NCBI GenBank assembly: GCA_017997825.1
Contig: JAGOEH010000093.1
Location: forward strand, 1-12,233
Length of the DNA: 12,233 bases
Source of the DNA: Candidatus Delongbacteria bacterium
GTDB taxonomy: Bacteria > JAGOEH01
Direction: 5' to 3'
Shown: in pieces, positions 1-6,032 of the stretch
How positions within the stretch are numbered: the stretch's first letter is position 1
How the letters are laid out: every line of letters starts with the position of its first letter
Position numbers and translations under genes: made by a program
Notes under the pieces: generated by a model
What the model was told of the DNA's origin: nothing
Database searches by the model: none
Seen by the model: the letters and a program-made list of their open reading frames with translations, nothing else

Positions 1-511
1 GAGCGGCATATTCCATCGCCTTGATTTTAGCCTCTTCATATCGATCCTGCACCAACAGGTCCGGGATTTCCCCTTTCAGACACCCCGACATACCTGTCAA
101 CCCTTTGGCATGATCTCGGAGGAAGCTTTTGTCTACTCTGGGTTTGTAGTAAAATCCCTCCAGATGAGAAACGGAAGAGATTTTGACCAGGTTTTTATAG
201 CCGTCCATATTGCGGACCAGCAAGGTCAGGTGATGGCTGGCGGATTGGGATCGATCGCCGGGTTTTTTGACGCTCATGTCTTCACAGACGTAGGCTTCCA
301 TTCCGATAATCGGCCGGATACCGGCTTCCAGGGTTTGCTTGTAAAACTCTATAGAGCCGAACAGGTTTCCATGATCGGTGATGGCCATGGCTTCCATTTT
401 GTCCTGCAAACAGGCCTTGATCATATCTTTAATCCGGCATGATCCGTCCAGCAGACTATATTCGGTATGGTTGTGAAGATGGATGAAGTCGGAATGAATG
501 GGAATCGTCAC
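1..511 (-). CDS. dnaE: DNA polymerase III alpha subunit, N-terminal part (PHP domain), truncated by window edge
   Basis: This is the catalytic subunit of the replicative DNA polymerase; only the first 170 residues are in the window and the gene continues past base 1. The translation begins VTIPIHSDFIHLHNHTEYS and shows the PHP-domain signatures HLHNHTEYSLLDG (residues 11-23), AITDHGN (43-49), PIIGMEAYV (67-75), SHHLTLL (92-98) and GMSGCLKGEIP (140-150). The likely metal-binding residues H11, H13, D22, H47, E72, H94 and C144 are all present, so this looks like the active, metal-binding PHP type rather than the degenerate Escherichia type. The GTG start at 511 is chosen because it places the HxHTEYS motif at the usual distance from the N-terminus and is preceded by GGAG nine bases upstream, inside the previous gene. 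It starts 3 bases after the stop of the thioredoxin-TPR lipoprotein gene, so the two are probably co-transcribed. The polymerase core lies outside the window and cannot be judged. Confidence 0.95.
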   Translation of the reverse strand, partial: MTIPIHSDFIHLHNHTEYSLLDGSCRIKDMIKACLQDKMEAMAITDHGNLFGSIEFYKQTLEAGIRPIIGMEAYVCEDMSVKKPGDRSQSASHHLTLLVRNMDGYKNLVKISSVSHLEGFYYKPRVDKSFLRDHAKGLTGMSGCLKGEIPDLLVQDRYEEAKIKAMEYAA

Positions 512-514
512 CCG

Positions 515-1360
515 TTATTGCTCCAGTTCGGCCAATTTTTTCTTGACATAAGTCGTGTCATTGGAGGTCGGGAATTTGGTCAGGAACTCTTCCCAATACC
601 GCCGAGCTCCCTCGGTATCCCCTTTTTTCAGCGAAACGAGGCCAAGATAGATCTGGGCATCGGGAGCCAGCGAATCGGAGGGAAAATCCGTCAGATAGCG
701 GCTGAAATAGACCAGGGCACTGTCGAAATCTTTGGCCCGGCGAAAGCAATGGCCGATCTCCAATAGGGCATTATCGCTGAATCCGGCCTGGTTTTTAGGA
801 TCAAGAGTCAGGATTTGCTCAAAATAGAGCTTGGCATTGCTTTTATCACCGCGAGACTGATACTTGTCGGCAATTTTATACACCAGATCAAGGCTGTCCG
901 GATGTTCCCGCTGCTGATTCAAAAAATCCGCCAGCGTTCCGATCCCCGATTGATAATCCCGGATGATTTTGATGAACTCTGCCGGTTCGGCATAATGGAG
1001 GCGATCGATTTCATTGCCTGAAGCGTCCATCAGGACCAGGGTCGGATAGGCCACAATTCCATATTTTTTTGCGGTCAGGGTATCCTGTTCGGCATTGATT
1101 TTCAACAGATAGTAATCCTTCAGGAAGGTTAGGACGGTGCTGTCCTGAAAGGTGGTGGAATCCATTTTTTTGCACCAACTGCACCAATCGGTGTAAAAAT
1201 CGGCGATGATGGGTTTGGGATTGGATTGGGCGGCTTTTATCACCTCGTCATAGTGGGTCTGCCATGTCCCGGGCTCGATCGATTCTGCCGGCTTTTGGGC
1301 ACAGGCGATGATCAATAAAACGCTGACAACGGTTAACCCAAACCACCTACGTCGTTTCAT
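515..1360 (-). CDS. Periplasmic thioredoxin-like lipoprotein with TPR repeats
   Basis: Predicted 281-residue lipoprotein. The N-terminus (MKRRRWFGLTVVSVLLIIAC) is a basic stretch, a hydrophobic segment and a lipobox ending at Cys20, the expected lipidation site. Residues about 33-145 form a thioredoxin-like fold: ADFYTDWCSWCKKMD carries the CxxC redox pair C60/C63, and AYPTLVL carries the cis-proline P106 typical of thioredoxins. The WCxWCKKM form resembles the Thioredoxin_7/DsbD-gamma type more than cytosolic TrxA. Residues about 155-281 look like three TPR-like helical repeats (KSNAKLYFEQIL, FDSALVYFSRYL, TEGARRYWEEFL), suggesting a protein-protein contact surface. The likely role is disulfide reduction or thiol relay in the periplasm; partner and substrate are not evident. 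The start is supported by AGGAG seven bases upstream. It lies 22 bases after the sensor phosphatase gene and 3 bases before dnaE, in one apparent transcription unit. The family call is firm, the role inferred. Confidence 0.88.
   Translation of the reverse strand: MKRRRWFGLTVVSVLLIIACAQKPAESIEPGTWQTHYDEVIKAAQSNPKPIIADFYTDWCSWCKKMDSTTFQDSTVLTFLKDYYLLKINAEQDTLTAKKYGIVAYPTLVLMDASGNEIDRLHYAEPAEFIKIIRDYQSGIGTLADFLNQQREHPDSLDLVYKIADKYQSRGDKSNAKLYFEQILTLDPKNQAGFSDNALLEIGHCFRRAKDFDSALVYFSRYLTDFPSDSLAPDAQIYLGLVSLKKGDTEGARRYWEEFLTKFPTSNDTTYVKKKLAELEQ
521..524 (-). promoter_or_regulatory. Shine-Dalgarno site of dnaE
   Basis: GGAG on the minus strand, nine bases before the GTG at 511 and lying within the last codons of the upstream lipoprotein gene. 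It supports the GTG start; the next in-frame ATG (residue 30) would cut into the conserved PHP motif. Its position suggests translation of dnaE is coupled to that of the upstream gene. Confidence 0.6.
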
Positions 1361-1382
1361 GGTTTACTCCTGGTTTGATCGT

Positions 1383-4300
1383 TTATTTGATCCGAATCAT
1401 CAACATGGTCTGATCGTCATGATTCTGATAGGATTTGAATAGTTCGGTCAAGTATTCTTTATAGGCTTCAGTCCTGCGGCTGGAAATCATGGTCTGTATG
1501 GTGTCGGCCAATCCTTTCTCATCCATTGCGGGATAATTGGGATGGGTAAGGTTGATCAAGCCGTCGGTATAGAGAAACAGCAGGTCATCCTTCTGAAAGT
1601 GAAGCTGGGTTTCATGGTATTCAAGTGCCTTGGTCCAGCCGATGGGGAAGGTATTACACAGATTGATGATCTCAGCCTTTTGTTTCTCCGATGATACGTA
1701 GATCGGATGAGGATGACCGGCGGAAACCAGCCGGCAGATGCGGGCCTTGAAATCGAATTGAGTGATCAGCAGCGTCAGGTATTTATCCCAGTGAGGATTC
1801 TCGAGGATAATCCGGTTCAGCTCATTGAAAATAAGGCGGTTTAATTCGTCGGGAGTGATCCGGGATGAAACGTGAGGGGTTGTCAATCCGGCCAGGGTTC
1901 CCTTGATGGTAGCCATCATCAGGGATGTGTCCAATCCGTGTCCTGAGACATCTCCGATGATAATCATGGTTTTATCTTTCCCCAGTGGAATACTTTCATA
2001 AAAATCGCCGCCGATCAGGAAGAAGGGCTTGGAGTATATGTCAATCTGCAGGTTGAGACTGCCGGTCATGTTGTGCTGCTGAAGAATCTCATTCATGCGG
2101 CCGGCGGAGTCCAGTTCCATCCGGATCCGGGATTGCTGGAGCCGATTGCGGTAAATGACGTACCCGATGGCGTAAAAGATTCCGATCATCATCGCCAGGA
2201 TAAAGGATAGATATTCCCACTTGGTCCACCAATACTTATCGATTTCAAACCGGTAGATCAGATCCTGCGACTGCCGGATATGATTGTTGCCGGCAATAAT
2301 GATCCGGAGCTGGTATCGACCGGGATTCAAATTGTTCAGGATGATCCGGTTGCCGGATTCACATCTGGACCAGTTCTCACGATCCAGCGAATAATATATC
2401 TCATAGGGATAATGGCGGCTGTCGATACTGAAATGAAAGATCAGATTCTTGACTGAGGATGACAGCTTGCTGTCCAGTTCAATCCGTTCATGCTCCGGTT
2501 CCAGGGTCACAGAATCCAATCGGCAATCGGGAGCCGGAATCCGGGATTGAAAAAAACGGTCCGGGATGATTGATATCCCTTGATTCATCAGCCAGTAAGA
2601 TTTTTGATTCCGGCCGGCCCGAACGGTTATCAGTTCGTTTCCGGCTATTACCGGATAACGGACGATATACGGTTTTTGCCCGTCAAGGATAATCGTGGCC
2701 CCGGGAGAGCGGTATAGGTTTTGATCGATGTGCCTGACGATTTTGAAGTTGAACGGGAGCATGGTATTGATGCTATCGCCGGTTAGACGGTGTTGCCTTG
2801 TGTCGTAATGATAAACGCCGAAATTGGTGATCAGAGAAAGGGTCTGTCCTGAATCGGGGGTGCCGATACCGAAAATGGGATGAGGGATGATACAGGATTG
2901 AACCTGATAGGGAGGATTCGGTTCCAGCCTGAATACGGTATCTTGATGAGAAATATAGTGCTCGCCGGTTTCCGGAATCCCGAGACTGCGATAGAAGTAA
3001 TTCGGCTTTGTTTGTTTGGTTGTAAATATCGGGGGTGTTTTTTGATAGAGTGGTTCTGGCTTACCGTTTTTCAACTCAAAAAAAAGAATCATGAGGTTGA
3101 AGGGATATTGGGTATCACTCAATCGATAAATTGAGTTGGAAATCAGCCAGGGGCGGGTACAAGAAAAAAACATTTGGTTGGTCTGTTTGTCCTGTAAGAA
3201 GGCAAGGGGATGTAGCTCTCGATCACGGGTTATATAAAGCTGATCGTGATCGTCAATCAGAAACAGATCCTGACAATCCGGGGAGATCAATTTGCTCCGT
3301 GAGAAGACAAGTTGGCTCGGATTGTTGATAATCTTCGATTGCTGGGATTTACTGTTATAAATGATCTGGTCATTGATCAGGTAATGGATGGAATCGAGTT
3401 GGATCATACAACGAATTCCGGATTCGGGCCATGGGGTGATGGTAAGACGGATCGGATCCAGGCGGTAGGCCAGGCTTTCTTTCAGGTTGAACACCAGAAT
3501 GCAGTCCTGATAATCGGTGACTAGAATACCGCTTTTTAGCTCGGAACAGGGAATCAGACGGAAAGAATCAGCATTCTTTTTCCTGGCCAACAGGTGTCGG
3601 CGGGAGCTGATAATCAGATAATCCTGGGTAGGGTAGATACCAGAAAAAGATTGGTAATTCGAATCATCTTCAAGCTTGAACAGGATCAGACGGTGATCGG
3701 AATACTCTATGATCTGCTTAAAATAAAAGAATATCCAATGGTCGGGATTATCATCCTGAAATAGGGTTATATCGTTAAAACCAATCCGATCCATCTCGAT
3801 GGGATAGTTCTCGATATCCAGATAGGGAAAAACCAGCATGCCCTGATCGGTGGCGACATAAAGAATCGAATGAGAATCGGCGTATATACTGTTTATTGAC
3901 ACCGAGGTGCGGTTCTGATCCAGCAGAACTTCCAGCCGTCCCTTATTCAGTAGGTAAAGTTTATTTCTTGTTTGGAATGCCAGTTTATCGTTATCGATTG
4001 GAACAATCCGGATAATGGTTTCATCCGGAAATGATAGTGGATACGGAATTAACTGATTGTCTTTGAATTCGGAAATTTGGCTCTGGTTATGTAAGATCAT
4101 GATTTTCCCGTTCCATTCAAAGATATCCCGGATATTATCAAAGGGAAGAAGATTCAGTTTGCGCTCGTTCAAGGAAAATAAATAGAGTTGTCTGTTGGTA
4201 ACGATCAGACAGTCACCGGAGGGAAGCTGATAATCGTTTCGTAAGGTGATCAGGATGTTGTCCTGATGGTTTTTCCAAATAATTTGGCCGTCGGCCCTAG

Positions 4301-4802
4301 TCAAAAACAAGCCGGATTTTGTGAGAATCAGATAGGTTGAATCGGGCATCGGGCGAATTAGTTTGATTGAGTGATCCTCGGCAAGTATGGATTGTAAGAA
4401 GCGAGCTGATTGAGAAGGTGTGGTTTGACCATTCCGGTCCATGATGACGGCCGTGTCTTTACTGATCAGTAGTAATTGGTCGTCGTTGAGGGGATAGATG
4501 TAGCGGATATCAAAGGGAATCGATATGCTGAAGGGAATGATTCGGTTGCCGTCGTAATAGAAGATTCGATTCTGGTAATAGTTGTTGACCAGGTAGATGC
4601 GCCGGCCGATTTCATAGATGGTAAACCGGCTTGAGATTTCGTCGTTATCTTCAACCGGGATGGCCCAATCCAGCGGAACCCACCGGCTATAATAGGAAGG
4701 ACGGATGGTGTCGGTTACGATCCGACATTCCTTGGAAAACGAAGGCTGTAAGCCTGCCGGCAATAGCATGATGATGAAGAATGCAGTCTTAGAAATTTTC
4801 AT
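1383..4802 (-). CDS. Membrane sensor phosphatase: periplasmic propeller, Y_Y_Y domain, TM, SpoIIE-type PP2C
   Basis: Predicted 1139-residue protein. Residues 1 to about 24 (MKISKTAFFIIMLLPAGLQ) look like a signal peptide. Residues about 30-770 form a long beta-rich region of repeated short strands, probably degenerate propeller blades of the two-component-regulator type; INSIYADSHSILYVATDQG (303-321) is the clearest blade. A Y_Y_Y-like domain follows (about 775-857, containing YEIYYSLDRENWSRC), then a transmembrane helix (about 864-884), a short polar linker helix, and a SpoIIE-type PP2C phosphatase. The phosphatase has its metal-ligand aspartates in GGDFYE (D933), GDVSGHG (D951), YTDG (D1080) and HDDQT (D1129/D1130), so it looks active. 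It probably senses a periplasmic ligand and dephosphorylates a cytoplasmic serine/threonine phosphoprotein, classically a STAS anti-sigma antagonist; no such partner is in the window. The ATG at 4802 is chosen over an in-frame TTG at 4850: it begins the signal peptide and sits just after a strong promoter. No Shine-Dalgarno is visible. Single-line spot counts show lower G+C here (21 of 60 in 3061-3120) than in guaB (34 of 60 in 6781-6840). Confidence 0.9.
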   Translation of the reverse strand: MKISKTAFFIIMLLPAGLQPSFSKECRIVTDTIRPSYYSRWVPLDWAIPVEDNDEISSRFTIYEIGRRIYLVNNYYQNRIFYYDGNRIIPFSISIPFDIRYIYPLNDDQLLLISKDTAVIMDRNGQTTPSQSARFLQSILAEDHSIKLIRPMPDSTYLILTKSGLFLTRADGQIIWKNHQDNILITLRNDYQLPSGDCLIVTNRQLYLFSLNERKLNLLPFDNIRDIFEWNGKIMILHNQSQISEFKDNQLIPYPLSFPDETIIRIVPIDNDKLAFQTRNKLYLLNKGRLEVLLDQNRTSVSINSIYADSHSILYVATDQGMLVFPYLDIENYPIEMDRIGFNDITLFQDDNPDHWIFFYFKQIIEYSDHRLILFKLEDDSNYQSFSGIYPTQDYLIISSRRHLLARKKNADSFRLIPCSELKSGILVTDYQDCILVFNLKESLAYRLDPIRLTITPWPESGIRCMIQLDSIHYLINDQIIYNSKSQQSKIINNPSQLVFSRSKLISPDCQDLFLIDDHDQLYITRDRELHPLAFLQDKQTNQMFFSCTRPWLISNSIYRLSDTQYPFNLMILFFELKNGKPEPLYQKTPPIFTTKQTKPNYFYRSLGIPETGEHYISHQDTVFRLEPNPPYQVQSCIIPHPIFGIGTPDSGQTLSLITNFGVYHYDTRQHRLTGDSINTMLPFNFKIVRHIDQNLYRSPGATIILDGQKPYIVRYPVIAGNELITVRAGRNQKSYWLMNQGISIIPDRFFQSRIPAPDCRLDSVTLEPEHERIELDSKLSSSVKNLIFHFSIDSRHYPYEIYYSLDRENWSRCESGNRIILNNLNPGRYQLRIIIAGNNHIRQSQDLIYRFEIDKYWWTKWEYLSFILAMMIGIFYAIGYVIYRNRLQQSRIRMELDSAGRMNEILQQHNMTGSLNLQIDIYSKPFFLIGGDFYESIPLGKDKTMIIIGDVSGHGLDTSLMMATIKGTLAGLTTPHVSSRITPDELNRLIFNELNRIILENPHWDKYLTLLITQFDFKARICRLVSAGHPHPIYVSSEKQKAEIINLCNTFPIGWTKALEYHETQLHFQKDDLLFLYTDGLINLTHPNYPAMDEKGLADTIQTMISSRRTEAYKEYLTELFKSYQNHDDQTMLMIRIK

Positions 4803-4809
4803 TTCTGCT

Positions 4810-4838
4810 ATAATACAAAAACACCATTCACTTGTCAA
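4810..4838 (-). promoter_or_regulatory. Sigma70-type promoter for the sensor phosphatase unit
   Basis: On the minus strand the -35 element TTGACA (4838-4833) is followed by a 17-base spacer and the -10 element TATTAT (4815-4810). That is six of six and five of six matches to the sigma70 consensus at ideal spacing. The predicted transcription start is near 4803, one base before the ATG at 4802, so the message would be leaderless. Promoter call from sequence; start site inferred. Confidence 0.8.
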
Positions 4839-4850
4839 TTGAAAATTCAA
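4839..4850. promoter_or_regulatory. Short inverted repeat between the divergent -35 elements
   Basis: TTGAAAATTCAA is a dyad with five-base arms (TTGAA / TTCAA) around a two-base centre. It lies in the 21 bases separating the two divergent -35 boxes and overlaps the eight-base palindrome TCAATTGA (4835-4842). A regulator bound here could affect both promoters. In AT-rich intergenic DNA such a short dyad may be chance, so the operator role is speculative. Confidence 0.25.
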
Positions 4851-4859
4851 AAAAACTAT

Positions 4860-4888
4860 TTGACAAAAGTGGCTGTTTTTCTTATATT
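4860..4888 (+). promoter_or_regulatory. Sigma70-type promoter for the zinc-ribbon/HIT/guaB operon
   Basis: TTGACA (4860-4865), a 17-base spacer and TATATT (4883-4888) form a near-consensus sigma70 promoter. The predicted transcript starts near 4895, giving a leader of about 22 bases that contains GGAG (4909-4912) five bases before the ATG at 4918. No other intergenic space large enough for a promoter occurs before 12232, so this may drive all seven plus-strand genes. Confidence 0.8.
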
Positions 4889-4917
4889 TCAGGCTATCTA
4901 ACCCAAACGGAGAAAAT

Positions 4918-5529
4918 ATGGAACATGATCTTTGTCTGATTTGCGGTCAACCCATTAATCTGTTTTCCAAGGATCCCTATACGGATTCGATCTGTTTTGC
5001 CTGTTTCCAGAACCAATCGGCTGAATGGCGGGAGAGTGTCGAGAAGAACAAGAACAATCCGGCCCTGATCCAGGAACTGCTGGATCGGATTTTGCCCTTA
5101 AAATCGGCGTCGGAATCACCCGAACCAGCGGTTCCACCGGCGGATCAACCGGAAACAAAGCATCAGCCTACGGCCCAAGCCTCTGCGCTGCCGGAGCCTG
5201 AACCCACGGGCGATGGAGAGGAAAAACTCAAACGCGGCGCCAAAAAGGCGTCTCGGTCCAAAACCAAGGATTCGGTTCCCGAATGGGCCGATGATTTCTA
5301 TTATCAGCCGGGCATGGATGATCACTCGATCCGGTCCCTGATCGATCATCGTGTCTTTATTTTAAATAAGATGAAGTATTTTGCCCAGGTTGAAAAGATC
5401 GAAGAGAATTATCAGATGGTACTGTTGGATATGATTCGGCATCAACTGGAAGTTATCATCAACCAGAATGAACTTTTATTACGGGCTTTAACCAAGAATC
5501 CCCAGGTTAAGAATCAGGATGGGGAATAA
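4918..5529 (+). CDS. Hypothetical protein with N-terminal Cys4 zinc ribbon and C-terminal helical region
   Basis: Predicted 203-residue soluble protein of a family I do not recognise. Residues 6-29 hold two CxxC knuckles, CLIC (C6, C9) and CFAC (C26, C29), 16 residues apart, a typical zinc-ribbon arrangement. Residues about 64-120 are low-complexity and rich in Pro, Glu, Ala, Lys and Ser, with a basic patch (KLKRGAKKASRSKTK), and are probably disordered. Residues about 137-191 are predicted amphipathic helices (SLIDHRVFILNKMKYF, then MVLLDMIRHQLEVIIN) that could be a coiled coil or dimer interface. There is no signal peptide or membrane segment. The start has GGAG five bases upstream and sits about 22 bases after the predicted transcription start. 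Its stop overlaps the HIT start by one base (TAATG), so the two are probably translationally coupled. A nucleic-acid or protein adaptor role is possible but unsupported. Confidence 0.8.
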   Translation: MEHDLCLICGQPINLFSKDPYTDSICFACFQNQSAEWRESVEKNKNNPALIQELLDRILPLKSASESPEPAVPPADQPETKHQPTAQASALPEPEPTGDGEEKLKRGAKKASRSKTKDSVPEWADDFYYQPGMDDHSIRSLIDHRVFILNKMKYFAQVEKIEENYQMVLLDMIRHQLEVIINQNELLLRALTKNPQVKNQDGE

Positions 5530-6008
5530 TGGAACGGTTATGGGCCCCCTGGAGGATGGAGTATATTCTTCAGCCTAAACCGGGTGATTGTTTCATTTGC
5601 GAGGCGGTTTCCCGTCCGGAACGGGATGCTGAAAACCTGGTATTGGTTCGGAATGATTCCGCCATTGTGATGATGAACCGGTTTCCTTACAATAACGGGC
5701 ACTTATTGGTGGCTCCCTGTCAGCATGGGATTTTGTATGAGGAGTTGCCGGAGGAGGCCGCGTTGCAGATCCATCGCTTATCCGGAATGATGATCGGGAT
5801 TTTGAAACAGGTCATGAATCCCGATGCTTTCAATCTTGGTTATAATCTGGGCAAAACGGCCGGTGCCGGCCTGCTGGATCACCTGCATCTGCATGTGGTC
5901 CCCCGCTGGAACGGAGATACCAATTTTATGCCGGTACTGGATCAAACCCGTGTCATATCGGAAGCTTTAGCGTCAACCTATTACAAAATCAAGCAAGCCA
6001 TACCGTGA
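5529..6008 (+). CDS. HIT-family nucleotide-binding protein, Ap4A phosphorylase/hydrolase type
   Basis: Predicted 159-residue cytosolic histidine-triad protein. The motif [11 protein letters not shown] (117-127) supplies the triad H118, H120, H122, where the middle histidine is the expected nucleophile that forms a nucleotidyl intermediate. Other family features are [12 protein letters not shown] at the N-terminus, the CxxC pair C21/C24 (GDCFIC) that often binds zinc in this subgroup, [11 protein letters not shown] (53-63), FNLGYNLG (101-108) and GDTNFMPVL (129-137). The combination resembles the mycobacterial Rv2613c-type Ap4A phosphorylase group more than Hint-type phosphoramidases. The likely reaction is cleavage of Ap4A or related dinucleotides; the exact substrate cannot be fixed from sequence. 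The start overlaps the previous stop by one base. guaB begins 24 bases downstream, linking a probable dinucleotide-degrading enzyme to guanine nucleotide synthesis. Confidence 0.92.
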   Translation: MERLWAPWRMEYILQPKPGDCFICEAVSRPERDAENLVLVRNDSAIVMMNRFPYNNGHLLVAPCQHGILYEELPEEAALQIHRLSGMMIGILKQVMNPDAFNLGYNLGKTAGAGLLDHLHLHVVPRWNGDTNFMPVLDQTRVISEALASTYYKIKQAIP

Positions 6009-6032
6009 TTCGCTAACCCAAGGGAGCATTGC

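Noticed and set aside
110-442. Plus-strand open frame near the left edge
   Set aside because: The minus strand encodes the DnaE PHP domain with many conserved motifs over the same bases.
1361-1382. Possible terminator between the sensor phosphatase and the lipoprotein gene
   Set aside because: The 22 bases hold the AGGAG ribosome site and no stem-loop with a T run, so read-through is expected.
4803-4850. TTG at 4850 as start of the sensor phosphatase (16 extra residues)
   Set aside because: The extension would run through the -35 and -10 elements, lacks a Shine-Dalgarno and would precede a normal signal peptide with NFQLTSEWCFCIIAE. The ATG at 4802 is preferred.
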